In this document: positions 28,674 through 37,384 of the stretch, one piece after another
Numbering within the stretch: position 1 is the stretch's first letter
Layout of the letters: each line of letters starts with the position of its first letter
DNA from: Gimesia sp.
Lineage (GTDB): Bacteria > Planctomycetota > Planctomycetia > Planctomycetales > Planctomycetaceae
Reading direction: 5' to 3'
Length of the DNA: 64,000 nucleotides
Assembly (NCBI RefSeq): GCF_040219335.1
Contig: NZ_JAVJSQ010000031.1
Coordinates: 310,001-374,000 of the forward strand
Notes under the pieces: generated by a model
Databases searched by the model: none
Told to the model about the DNA's origin: nothing
The model's input: the letters and a program-made list of their open reading frames with translations, nothing else
Position numbers and translations under genes: made by a program

Positions 28674-29780
28674 CTATGGCAGTCGCTGCAGATCCGACGC
28701 TTCAGGTCCGCGCGCAGCCCACTCCCAGCCTTGAGGAGGCGTCAGGGTTTGAATCGGAATTGGCTGTGGTGCCTGACGAATGAAGCCCGGCTGTTGCAGA
28801 GGTGTATACATGGAGGCCTGCTGGATCTGCGTTGGCTGATTCTGCTGGGTCAGAAAATGTGACAGGCGATTGGTCTCAGTATGCATCGGATTCAGCGTCA
28901 ACGCCTGTGTCACAGCCGGATACACCTTCTCCATCTGGTCGTCCTGCAGACAGGCGTACGCCAGCCTATACCAGTCATCGGCTGTCACATCTTTACGATT
29001 CTTGAGTGACTGCTCCAGTGAAGCAACCGAATCACTCCACCGACGGTCGGCTCCATATGCAATCCCCAGCAGCCATTGTGCCTCGGCCCGTTGATCGATG
29101 GTCGCACTGTTATTATGACAGATCGGCCGCAGGATCGGCGTCGCCCGGTTATGCTCGCCCATCTTGATTTCCAGCGACGCCAGCTTCAAACGGGAAACGA
29201 TGTTGTAGGGGTCGACCTGCAATACACGGTGATAAGTCTCGATCGCTGTCCCGTTCAGACCGGCCAGCTCTTCCAGTTCCCCCTTTAAAATCAGGGCCCG
29301 GATGTTGGTCGGATCCAGGTTCAGACCCAGCTCCAGGTTCTTGAGCGCGTCGGTATACTGCTTCTTCTCATACAGCAGATAAGACAGATCGATATAAGGC
29401 CGGGGATCGTCGGGGTCCAGCACGGTCGTCCGCTGCAACTGCTGGATGGCCTCTTCCGAATAACCGTTGGCAATCAGAAACTCGGAGAGCTGCTGTCGCA
29501 CTGCCGCATTGTTCGGGTTGTTGGCCACCGCCCGTTTCAACAGCTCCGCTGCCTGCTCCTGGCGACCACTCTCGGTCGCCACGCGAACCTGTTCTACCAG
29601 TTCCTGCGATTCCGAGTCCCGCATCGCCATCTTCTGTTTCCAGGAAGAGCAACCCGGACCGGTCAGCATGAGCAGACACAACCAGCAGCACATTCCCGGG
29701 ACGCACCCTCTCTGACTCAGAGACGACAACGCTCTGACCAGGGAGAACAGGTTTTCAGGAGTGCCACGCATGAAATCCAT
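28674..29780 (-). CDS. TPR-repeat lipoprotein
   Basis: This 368-residue protein has an N-terminal hydrophobic stretch ending in a lipobox (CLLMLTGPGCSSWK, Cys about residue 45), so it is probably lipid-anchored in the envelope. Residues 60-320 carry about seven tetratricopeptide repeats, for example AAELLKRAVANNPNNAAVRQ, EEAIQQLQRTTVLDPDDPRPY, DALKNLELGLNLDPTN and YHRVLQVDPYN. The C-terminal 60 residues are Gln/Pro-rich and low-complexity. TPRs scaffold protein complexes, so the partner is unknown. Confidence 0.88.
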   Translation of the reverse strand: MDFMRGTPENLFSLVRALSSLSQRGCVPGMCCWLCLLMLTGPGCSSWKQKMAMRDSESQELVEQVRVATESGRQEQAAELLKRAVANNPNNAAVRQQLSEFLIANGYSEEAIQQLQRTTVLDPDDPRPYIDLSYLLYEKKQYTDALKNLELGLNLDPTNIRALILKGELEELAGLNGTAIETYHRVLQVDPYNIVSRLKLASLEIKMGEHNRATPILRPICHNNSATIDQRAEAQWLLGIAYGADRRWSDSVASLEQSLKNRKDVTADDWYRLAYACLQDDQMEKVYPAVTQALTLNPMHTETNRLSHFLTQQNQPTQIQQASMYTPLQQPGFIRQAPQPIPIQTLTPPQGWEWAARGPEASDLQRLP

Positions 29781-30362
29781 TTCACTCGTTGACCGACAGA
29801 CCAGTACATCACATCCAGTTTCGCAAACAGGAATCAGCCCATAACCCCTGTCTCGACCGGTCGCGGACTGCGCAAGTTACCATTTTCCGCCGATTCCGGG
29901 TAGAGGAACTCACCTCGAAACAGCGCCGGCGCGCCGGAAAGGTTCCCCCTCGCTCACTGCTCCTGGTCGGAGGGAATCTGGATTTCGATAAGTTTTTTTC
30001 TCACATCAACTTATCCAAATCCGTTAATGCCAGACACGCTTCAGAAAACTTCTGAGAGCGTTATCTCCTACGGAACATGTTTGATCACGCAACCTTGCAG
30101 TTTAGATAAAATAGTGACATTCGCGAATCATTATAAATTATCGCGCAAAAACTTAGTTGATCCGACCCGCGTAGCGATCACAATCATTGACATCGGCACG
30201 ATTGGCAGGGTACAACAGGGTAACTAAAGGATTAGCTACTCGAAACTTTCGATACAATTGGAACTTTAGAGAAACTGGCGTGATGGACTACGTCTTCTTT
30301 CGGCATGGCTTTCTGCCCCTGGTCGTGCAACAGTGTGGCTCGATTTTAAAAAGGTCGAATGG
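29781..30362 (+). other. Intergenic region between divergent genes
   Basis: About 580 bases lie between the TPR gene (leftward) and an exported protein gene (rightward). TTGACA (30187-30192) and TACAAC (30211-30216) with 18 bases between could be a promoter for the rightward gene. A small inverted repeat TCAGAA/TTCTGA lies at 30041-30055. Short rightward open frames (29789-30055, 30027-30227) have no recognisable features and are not called. Confidence 0.35.
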
Positions 30363-31592
30363 ATGATGAGTCTTTCCAAAAAAGTGAATCTGAAAAAAGT
30401 GTGTCTGACGGCTGGCTGTCTGCTGGCGGTCAGTCTGGTTTCTGTTCCTGAATCTTCTGCCGGGATCATTCCCTGGACCTACAACGCCATTTTTGGTCCC
30501 AGCCGCAATGGTCCGATGTACTACGGAGCCGGATATGCACCCGCTCCTTACACGACCAATTACGGCAGTTACGGCATGACGGGTTCCTGCAACAGCTGTG
30601 GCCCCAACACCGGTTACGGTTACACCAGCTACTACGGCGGCACCAGCCGCGCTGCAGCACGTCGCAGCTCGCGCGCCGCTTATCGCTGGTACCTGATCAA
30701 CAACCCGCAGGCTGTCGGCGTCAGCTACCGCAACTTTAATGGTGGCGGCAACATGTATGCTTCCACTGTCGGATACGGTCCAGCTGCAGGCTGCTGTTCC
30801 CCTTGCGGAATGGGTGGCTGCTCAACCGGTGCCTGCGGCATGGGCGGATGCAGCACAGGCAACTGTGGCGTCTCCTATCCTCCGGCCAGTGCCAGCACAC
30901 CGACTCCCGAACCCAACAACACCACCAACGGTGCCAAGGTTCCGGAACCCCGCGAAATTGAGAGCACTCCTCCCAAAACTTATGCCGAAGAGCCCATGAA
31001 TCCCGGCAACCCCGGCGGCAACGTGGAAGATTCCGGCTTCGGTGAACGTCGTTACGATCGTAAAACCCCCATGGATACTCCCATGCCGGGCAATGAAGCA
31101 GAAGACCTCTTCAAAGAACCGCTGAAACGGGATGCTACTGAGTCTCCCATGCCGGGCAGCAGCAATCCTCCCGCACAGCCAAACTTCGGGACAGAACCTT
31201 CTCAGCCCGGCTTCGGTCCCGAGCCCTCTCAGCCCGGCTTCGGCCCTGAGAAAAAATCGGACGACGATCTGTTCGGTTCTCCGGACAACAAGGCCTTCAA
31301 ACCAACTCCGGACGGTAAGATGCCAGAATCAACCATCCCGCAGAAAAAGGCCGCTCCGACCACTCAGCCGGAAAAGAAAGCTCCCAAAGCGGAACAGGAA
31401 ACCAACCACCTGCCTCCTCTACGTGTGCGTCCTTTGAATCTCGATCAGAAGATCACCTGGAAGTCAGCACCACGGGCAGATCGCCTGACAATCCGTGCTC
31501 ACTTCTCTGCACCAAAGATCGCCAAGCAGGATGTTCCTTCGAACTCAGGCTGGTATGCCATCGATGACACCGCCAAAGTTGCCAGCAACTAA
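30363..31592 (+). CDS. Exported Gly/Tyr/Cys- and Pro-rich protein of unknown function
   Basis: This protein of about 409 residues has a signal peptide ([24 protein letters not shown]). A Gly/Tyr/Ser/Cys-rich section follows (residues 40-190), with repeated [18 protein letters not shown]-like cysteine motifs that could crosslink or bind metal. A long Pro/Glu/Lys linker contains repeats of PSQPGFGPE, and a C-terminal 60-residue section ends in [14 protein letters not shown]. The composition fits a cell-surface or envelope structural protein. The start at 30363 (MMSLSKKVN) is chosen over 30333 because it gives a normal signal peptide. A terminator lies 26 bases after the stop. Confidence 0.8.
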   Translation: MMSLSKKVNLKKVCLTAGCLLAVSLVSVPESSAGIIPWTYNAIFGPSRNGPMYYGAGYAPAPYTTNYGSYGMTGSCNSCGPNTGYGYTSYYGGTSRAAARRSSRAAYRWYLINNPQAVGVSYRNFNGGGNMYASTVGYGPAAGCCSPCGMGGCSTGACGMGGCSTGNCGVSYPPASASTPTPEPNNTTNGAKVPEPREIESTPPKTYAEEPMNPGNPGGNVEDSGFGERRYDRKTPMDTPMPGNEAEDLFKEPLKRDATESPMPGSSNPPAQPNFGTEPSQPGFGPEPSQPGFGPEKKSDDDLFGSPDNKAFKPTPDGKMPESTIPQKKAAPTTQPEKKAPKAEQETNHLPPLRVRPLNLDQKITWKSAPRADRLTIRAHFSAPKIAKQDVPSNSGWYAIDDTAKVASN

Positions 31593-31617
31593 AGGCTGAC
31601 AGCAACCGACTTTTACA

Positions 31618-31651
31618 AAGTGCAAGTGCTTCACCGCCTTGCACTTTTTTT
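31618..31651 (+). terminator. Rho-independent terminator
   Basis: The stem AAGTGCAAG / CTTGCACTT with an 11-base loop is followed by TTTTT. It lies 26 bases after the Cys-rich exported protein. Confidence 0.9.
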
Positions 31652-31723
31652 ATGCGCCGGTCACGTTATTGTAACAGGAGAGAAACCCGCACATCATTTA
31701 CGACCTTCATCCGGATTCGGAAC

Positions 31724-33445
31724 ATGCAAAACGCTGAAATCGCCCGTCAGTTTGAGGAACTCGCAGACCTCCTGGAAATTCAGGGAGCCAACCCATTTCG
31801 CCTCCGGGCCTATCGCAATGCAGCCCGCACCATCTCCGGCCTGCCCGACTCGATTCAGGAGATCGTCCACAACGATCCCAAAGAACTGCAGGAACTCCCG
31901 GGCATCGGCAAAGACCTCGCCGAAAAAATTCAGACCATCGTGGAATCCTCCACACTGCCGCAACTCGAAGAGCTCAAAGAGCAGATTCCCCCGGACGTCG
32001 TCCGCATGCTCGATATCCCCGGCATCGGTCCCAAGAAAGTCGCCTTCCTCTTCTCCGAACTCAACATCCATTCGCTCGACGATCTCAAGGCGGCTGCCGA
32101 GAACGGTGTCATCGCAGAACAGAAAGGCTTCGGCAAGAAGACCGAACAGATCATCCTCGAAGGTCTCGAACAGCTGAACCAGATCGGTGACCGCGTCCGG
32201 CTCGCGGAAGCCAAGGCCCAGTCCGACGCCATCATCGCCGATCTCGGTCAGCTCGACTCGGTGCAGCACATCTCTGAAGCAGGCAGCTGTCGTCGTCGCA
32301 AAGAGACCGTGGGCGATCTCGATATTCTCGTCACGTCCAGCGAACCAGACGAAGTCATGGATGCCCTTGCCGATCATGAACTGGTCAGCAAGGTCCTCGC
32401 GCGCGGCGATACCAAGCAGCGCGTGCGGCTCAATTCCGGACTGGAGCTCGACCTGCGTGTGGTCCCCGAGGAATCCTACGGTGCCGCCCTGCTCTACTTC
32501 ACGGGCTCCAAGGAACACAACATCGTCCTCCGCCGCCGCTCCCAGGATCGCGGGCTCAAACTCAACGAATACGGGCTCTTCAAAAAAGACAAACTCGTCT
32601 CGGGCAAAACCGAGGAAGAGGTTTACAAATCGCTCGACCTCCCCTGGATCCCGCCCGAAATCCGTGAGAATCGCATGGAGTTCACCGCAGCCGAAAACGA
32701 TGAACTGCCCGAGTTGATCGAACTCAAACAGATCCGTGGCGACCTGCACATGCACACCACCGCCACGGACGGCAAAGCCTCGATTCAGGAAATGGCCGAG
32801 GGAGCGCTCGCCAAAGGTTATCAGTACATCGCGATCACCGATCACTCCAAGCGGGTCACGATGGCCAACGGCCTTGATGCGAAGCGGCTGCGGGCCCACT
32901 GGAAAGTAATCGAAAAGGTTCAGAAAAAGGTTCCCGACATTCAGATTCTCAAAGGCATCGAATGCGACATCCTTGAAGACGGCACCATGGACCTCCCCGA
33001 TGACGTGCTCAGCGAAGCCGACTGGGTCATCGCTGTGCTGCACTACGGACTCAAACAGCCGCAGGACCAGATCAACAAACGCCTGCTCAACGCGATTCAA
33101 AATCCGCATGTCTCCATCCTGGGACATCTCTCCGGTCGCCTGATTGGCAAACGCCCGGGAGCCGACCTCAACTACGGTGAGATCCTCAAAGCCGCCGCCG
33201 ACCATGGCGTCATGCTGGAAATCAACGCCCATCCCATGCGACTCGATATCGACGACATTCATGCCGCCCGCGCTAAAGAACTGGGAATTCCGATTGTCAT
33301 CAACACCGATGCCCACAGCGTCGGCGGACTGGACGTGATGCAGTACGGCGTCTACCAGGCCCGCCGTGCCGGACTGACGAAAAAAGATGTCGCGAATACG
33401 AAAACCTGGAAACAGTTTGAGAAACTCCTCAAAAAGTCGCGTTAA
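31724..33445 (+). CDS. polX: DNA polymerase/3'-5' exonuclease PolX
   Basis: This 573-residue family X polymerase for gap filling in DNA repair has a C-terminal PHP phosphoesterase. The N-terminal HhH region has [19 protein letters not shown] and two helix-hairpin-helix motifs ([28 protein letters not shown]). The polymerase core includes [19 protein letters not shown] (GSxRR and the catalytic Asp pair). The PHP domain starts at about residue 343 with [14 protein letters not shown], then [23 protein letters not shown] and [11 protein letters not shown]. The ATG at 31724 is chosen because the 24-residue upstream extension is not conserved in character. All catalytic motifs are intact. Confidence 0.95.
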   Translation: MQNAEIARQFEELADLLEIQGANPFRLRAYRNAARTISGLPDSIQEIVHNDPKELQELPGIGKDLAEKIQTIVESSTLPQLEELKEQIPPDVVRMLDIPGIGPKKVAFLFSELNIHSLDDLKAAAENGVIAEQKGFGKKTEQIILEGLEQLNQIGDRVRLAEAKAQSDAIIADLGQLDSVQHISEAGSCRRRKETVGDLDILVTSSEPDEVMDALADHELVSKVLARGDTKQRVRLNSGLELDLRVVPEESYGAALLYFTGSKEHNIVLRRRSQDRGLKLNEYGLFKKDKLVSGKTEEEVYKSLDLPWIPPEIRENRMEFTAAENDELPELIELKQIRGDLHMHTTATDGKASIQEMAEGALAKGYQYIAITDHSKRVTMANGLDAKRLRAHWKVIEKVQKKVPDIQILKGIECDILEDGTMDLPDDVLSEADWVIAVLHYGLKQPQDQINKRLLNAIQNPHVSILGHLSGRLIGKRPGADLNYGEILKAAADHGVMLEINAHPMRLDIDDIHAARAKELGIPIVINTDAHSVGGLDVMQYGVYQARRAGLTKKDVANTKTWKQFEKLLKKSR

Positions 33446-33514
33446 ACATTGATCCATTGCTGCCGGGATACCGTTACCACGCCCAGGTCATCAGTCTGCA
33501 GAGGAAGCAATCAC

Positions 33515-35002
33515 ATGTCGAACACGCTGGAACTGCTAATCCGTTCGGGAAATCCTTTCATCTCCATCGAAACGCTGGATGAACAACGGGCCCAGGAAGT
33601 CGTCCAGAAAGTCGCCCACGGTCTGAAGATGACGCTCTACGAATGGTCTGCCACCAGCGGGCTCTGCAAATCGGATCATGGCAAACTGAAGCCGGCACTC
33701 GTCCCCGGCGGCAAACCGGATCAGGCACTGAGCTTCATCCACCAGAACACCGATGCCGACATCATCCTCTTCAAAGACCTCGGTGCCTACTGTCGTGACA
33801 GCGTCGTCAATCGCATGCTCCGCGACCTGATGCAGACCTGCCACGACAAAAAGTCGACGTTCATCCTCGTCGATGCCTTCCCGCTCCCCGATGAAATTAA
33901 ACGCTTCACCGTCCGCTACGAAATCGGCTGGCCCGACGCCGACGAACTCTCCGCAGTCATCAAGCAGACCTATAACCGCATCAAGCGTGAGAGCGATTCC
34001 GAAATCACGGCCCGCCTGACCCGCCATGAAATGGAACAACTGGTGCTCACGCTCCGCGGGCTCAGTTGCAGCGAAGTCGAACGGGTCATCAGTTCCGCCA
34101 TCCTGCAGGACAACGACCTCAACGCCAACGATCTGCCGCATGTCATCGAAGCCAAACGCACGCTCCTCGGCTCCACCGGCTGCCTGGAAGCAATCGCCGT
34201 CGATGTCAAACCGGGAGAAGTCGGTGGTCTCAGCAAACTCAAGGACTGGCTCAAACTGCGCCGCGGCGGCTTCACCCGCCAGGCACAGGAGTTCGGTATC
34301 GAACCTCCCCGCGGCGTGCTCATGCTTGGCGTCCCCGGTTCCGGCAAGAGCCTCTGCGCCAAGATGGTCGCCTCCGACTGGAACATGCCCCTGCTCCGAC
34401 TCGACCCGGGCATGCTCTATCAGAAATTCATCGGTGAAAGTGAAAGCCAACTCCGGCAGGCACTTTCGCAGGCCGAATCAATGGCCCCTGTGATTCTCTG
34501 GATCGATGAAATCGAGAAAGCATTCGCTTCCGCATCGGCCTCCTCATCCGATGGTGGCCTCTCCAAACGCATGTTCGGCACCCTGCTCGCCTGGATGCAG
34601 GACCATCGCCATCCGATTTTCATCATCGCCACCGCGAATGACATCTCAGCGCTGCCCCCCGAACTGATGCGCAAAGGCCGCTTCGATGAAGTCTTCTTCG
34701 TCGATCTTCCCAACGCGGCCTCCCGGGAACAGATCCTCAAGATCCACATCGAACGTCGCAAGCGGGACTCGGACCAGTACGACCTCCGCTCCCTGGCCGC
34801 GATGGCCGACGACTTCACCGGCTCGGAACTGGAACAGGCCGTGATGTCGGGCCTCTTCGCTGCGTTCTCCGAAAACGCGGAACTGGAAGACCGCCACATT
34901 GCCTCCGAAATCCAGAAAACCCGCCCCCTGGCCGTCGTCATGCGCGAGCGCATCGCCGAACTCCGCCACTGGGCCAACAACCGCTGCGTCCCCGCCGACT
35001 AA
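33515..35002 (+). CDS. AAA+ ATPase of the Ycf46 type
   Basis: This 495-residue ATPase resembles cyanobacterial/chloroplast Ycf46. The N-terminal half (residues 1-220) holds a domain starting ELLIRSGNPFISIETLDEQRA. Residues 230-480 are an AAA+ module: GVLMLGVPGSGKSLCAKMVA (Walker A, about residue 272), GMLYQKFIGESESQLRQ, PVILWIDEIEKAFA (Walker B), IATANDISALPPELMRKGRFDEVFFVDLP (sensor and Arg finger) and DDFTGSELEQAVM. GAGGAAG upstream of the ATG at 33515 sets the start. Ycf46 has been tied to CO2 response and remodelling in cyanobacteria; the role here is unknown. It follows polX by 69 bases and could be cotranscribed. Confidence 0.9.
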   Translation: MSNTLELLIRSGNPFISIETLDEQRAQEVVQKVAHGLKMTLYEWSATSGLCKSDHGKLKPALVPGGKPDQALSFIHQNTDADIILFKDLGAYCRDSVVNRMLRDLMQTCHDKKSTFILVDAFPLPDEIKRFTVRYEIGWPDADELSAVIKQTYNRIKRESDSEITARLTRHEMEQLVLTLRGLSCSEVERVISSAILQDNDLNANDLPHVIEAKRTLLGSTGCLEAIAVDVKPGEVGGLSKLKDWLKLRRGGFTRQAQEFGIEPPRGVLMLGVPGSGKSLCAKMVASDWNMPLLRLDPGMLYQKFIGESESQLRQALSQAESMAPVILWIDEIEKAFASASASSSDGGLSKRMFGTLLAWMQDHRHPIFIIATANDISALPPELMRKGRFDEVFFVDLPNAASREQILKIHIERRKRDSDQYDLRSLAAMADDFTGSELEQAVMSGLFAAFSENAELEDRHIASEIQKTRPLAVVMRERIAELRHWANNRCVPAD

Positions 35003-35037
35003 GCCCGCCCGAAGCATATTAATATTTCAATCCCGTG

Positions 35038-35079
35038 TAGGCCGAATGCAATTCGGACCGAGCGCAGCGAGCAGGAAAC
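35038..35079. repeat. REP-like palindrome, copy 2
   Basis: TAGGCCGAATGCAATTCGGA is followed by CCGAGCGCAGCGAGCAGG and then AAACTGGCAG. It matches copy 1 closely, including the AAACTG(A/G)CAG tail. It lies just after the Ycf46-like gene and just before the 3' end of the methyltransferase gene. Confidence 0.85.
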
Positions 35080-35142
35080 TGGCAGAGAAACATCTCGAAC
35101 GTTCTCCAGCCCCCTCTCCAGATTTGTAGCGACCGTGCTGAT

Positions 35143-35976
35143 TTACTTTCCTATCGCCATCAGGTGCGTGCTGACACCGAACAGGTGCGGTTCGCGCTCG
35201 ACTTTGCGAATCACTTCGAGAATCCACTCCTTTTGTTCGGGAATGCTCCAGTACTTTTCCAAATCGGGAATCAGTTTGCCCGGCCCCTCTACCGCAAGCA
35301 AGTGCTGAACCTCGAAACCGCCATCTTTAAACTCATCAACCAGTTGATCCGGGTGATGAAAAAAAGTTGTAGTAAAGAACGTTGGGTCATCCGTTGGATT
35401 GCGATGTTGCCCATCTTGCAGGTCCGTATCGACAATCGAACGAAATACGGAACTGCCTGCTTCCCCTAGAGACAGACAGTTAACCAGGGATGCGAATCTA
35501 GGAATACAGACCCCCATGACGATTCCTTCAGGTCGCAAGACTCGTCGCGCCTCAGCGATACATTTCACGCGGTCTTCTCGCGAAGTGAGGTGATAAAGTG
35601 GACCGAAAAGCAGAACTGCGTCTGCAGCAGAATCATCGATATTGAGACTTCGCGCATCACCAACTTCCATGCGTATCGAGACATCCGGCCGCTCTCGAGC
35701 GTTCTTTTCTGCGGTCTCAATGTGATGTAACACGGCGTCAATCAAGGTAACGTCAAACCCTTGTTCAGCGAGCCAGAACGCGTGAATGCCTGCACCGCCA
35801 CCAACATCGATGATAGTAGCAGGCGGATCGGGAAGGAACCGACGCATGAGTTCTCGTGTACGCAGCAGTTCAAGCTGGCCGCCGATTCCGGTGAGACGAC
35901 TGGCTTCATCAATCTGGTTGTAGTGCTGGTACGCTTCCGGAAGAAGGATCGATTTTTGACGGTCAGAATTGTTCAT
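35143..35976 (-). CDS. Class I SAM-dependent methyltransferase
   Basis: This 277-residue cytoplasmic methyltransferase starts at the ATG at 35976 (MNNSDRQKSILLPEAYQHYNQ); an in-frame start 40 residues upstream gives a basic/Trp-rich segment with no family character. The AdoMet-binding motif I is TIIDVGGGAGIHAFWLAEQG, followed by VTLIDAVLHHIETA, VGDARSLNIDDSAADAVLLFGPLYHL (motif II) and EARRVLRPEGIVMGV. The acceptor cannot be predicted. The gene sits between REP-like copies 2 (35.04 kb) and 3-4 (36.20 and 36.37 kb), points against its neighbours and has somewhat different codon use, which hints at acquisition. Confidence 0.88.
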   Translation of the reverse strand: MNNSDRQKSILLPEAYQHYNQIDEASRLTGIGGQLELLRTRELMRRFLPDPPATIIDVGGGAGIHAFWLAEQGFDVTLIDAVLHHIETAEKNARERPDVSIRMEVGDARSLNIDDSAADAVLLFGPLYHLTSREDRVKCIAEARRVLRPEGIVMGVCIPRFASLVNCLSLGEAGSSVFRSIVDTDLQDGQHRNPTDDPTFFTTTFFHHPDQLVDEFKDGGFEVQHLLAVEGPGKLIPDLEKYWSIPEQKEWILEVIRKVEREPHLFGVSTHLMAIGK

Positions 35977-36202
35977 AAAATTCAAGTGCCCTCTCACTAA
36001 GTCGTCAGGTTCGTGAAGTGTCCAAGGGGGGCTCCCAACATCGGAAAGACAGCAAAGCCGCCCCCAGGTTCGCAGCAGAGGGGCAACTCCGTACACCTGA
36101 TGCTCGGCGGTCGTCGCCTGACAAACGCAATTCTACCAAATGACAGGGATTACGACGATGATCAAATAGACCACGACAAAGACGAAAATCGGTACTGGGT
36201 AC

Positions 36203-36243
36203 GCCTGAAGGCAATTCGGGACGAGCGCAGCGAGCAGGAAATC
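36203..36243. repeat. REP-like palindrome, copy 3 (degenerate left arm)
   Basis: CCTGAAGGCAATTCGGGACGAGCGCAGCGAGCAGGAAATCT. The right arm and the GAGCGCAGCGAGCAGG tail are conserved, and the left arm of the palindrome is altered. Confidence 0.8.
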
Positions 36244-36370
36244 TCAGGGAAAACTAATCATCAAATCAGATCGTGCCTCACCAGATCCGTAGCGTGCGGC
36301 CCCATGTGGCCGCCCGCCTGGCGATAAACGAATATTGATCATATTTCCAACGGACCCAATTCAAAAAGGG

Positions 36371-36422
36371 TAGCCCCGGATGCAATCCGGGGTGAGCGCA
36401 GCGAACAGGAGGTCGCAGCTCA
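36371..36422. repeat. REP-like palindrome, copy 4
   Basis: TAGCCCCGGATGCAATCCGG, then GGTGAGCGCAGCGAACAGGA and GGTCGCAGCTCAC. The palindrome arms show compensating changes relative to copy 1 (CCGGAT/ATCCGG versus CCGAAT/ATTCGG), so pairing is kept. The tail GGTCGCAGCT is shared with copy 5. Confidence 0.85.
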
Positions 36423-36708
36423 CGCGTACTACCACATAAAAAAAGTCGAATATAGATCCAGCACCATAATACAAAGCCGTAAGGCACCAGCCGTCACTCC
36501 CCCCCCTCAAGCATTCCCCTCCTCAAAGTTGCCACAACCACTCAACCGTGTTGATTTTAAGCAACATCGTGTCACAACATCGCTGCAGATTTCAAAAAAA
36601 CAGGCTCGACCGCCATTTCTTGCAATGCCGAGTTGAAAATCAGCAGGAAATGCGGGACAATTAACAACGTTGTAAGCTCAAGCTCCTGATTTCAATCTGA
36701 GGAATTTT

Positions 36709-37302
36709 ATGATTTCACCCACCACCTACCGCAGAGTGTTGTATTCCGTTCTGGGAATTTGTCTGGCGATCTACGCCTGCACAGCCGATGCAGCCGAGAC
36801 TTCCGAAAAAACCAACGAAGTAAAAGTTAACGACATCACTCTCAAAGTGCCCGCCGACTGGAAAAATGCACCACCATCCAACCGACTCCGTCTGGCTCAG
36901 TTCGAAATCCCCGCCGTCAAAGGGGACAAAGAACCTGCTGAGCTGGTGATCTCATCCTTCGGTGGAACCGGCGGTGGTATCGCAGCCAACGTCTCCCGCT
37001 GGATTGGTCAGTTCAACAGCGATGGTCGCAAAGCGAAAGTCACCCAGGGTGAATCAGAACAAGGCAAGTATGTCTTCGTTGATATCTCGGGAACCTACAA
37101 CAAATCCATCGGTCCGCCTATTCTGCGTAAAACCGAAGCTGTTCCCAACTCCCGCATGCTGGGTGTCATCCTGGCCGTCGAAGGGAAAGCGTACTACTTC
37201 CTCAAACTGACTGGTCCCGACAAAACTGTCGCGGAAGCTGCAGACGCACTCCGTACCTCATTCGGTGCCAGCGCCAAAGATGAAAAGCCATTCGAACAAT
37301 AA
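36709..37302 (+). CDS. Small exported protein of unknown function
   Basis: This 197-residue protein has a signal peptide (YRRVLYSVLGICLAIYACTADA). The mature region has VNDITLKVPADWKNAPPSNRLRLAQFEIP, then ELVISSFGGTGGGIAANVSRWIGQF and YYFLKLTGPDKTVAEAADALRTSFG, which looks like the small alpha/beta fold of the PsbP/MOG1-like superfamily. No specific function can be given. TGAGGAATTTT precedes the ATG. It is followed after 82 bases by a large cytochrome gene, which may share its transcript. Confidence 0.8.
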   Translation: MISPTTYRRVLYSVLGICLAIYACTADAAETSEKTNEVKVNDITLKVPADWKNAPPSNRLRLAQFEIPAVKGDKEPAELVISSFGGTGGGIAANVSRWIGQFNSDGRKAKVTQGESEQGKYVFVDISGTYNKSIGPPILRKTEAVPNSRMLGVILAVEGKAYYFLKLTGPDKTVAEAADALRTSFGASAKDEKPFEQ

Positions 37303-37384
37303 CGAATGGCTGATTTTTTTATTTCACCCGCGACTTAATTCGGGTTCTTAACAAACCCTCTGCCCCATTGAATTATCTGAAAAC

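Larger units (their letters stand above)
35977..36708. other. Long intergenic region with two REP-like copies
   Basis: About 730 bases lie between the divergent methyltransferase and a small secreted protein gene. It holds REP-like copies at 36203-36243 and 36371-36422. Open frames at 36005-36327 and 36278-36487 have no recognisable motif. TGAGGAATTTT just before 36709 is the ribosome binding site of the next gene. Confidence 0.6.

Noticed and set aside
31694-33457. 587-codon leftward frame antisense to polX
   Set aside because: Same effect: Gly/Asp/Val/Phe-rich translation without motifs, opposite a gene with all PolX motifs intact.
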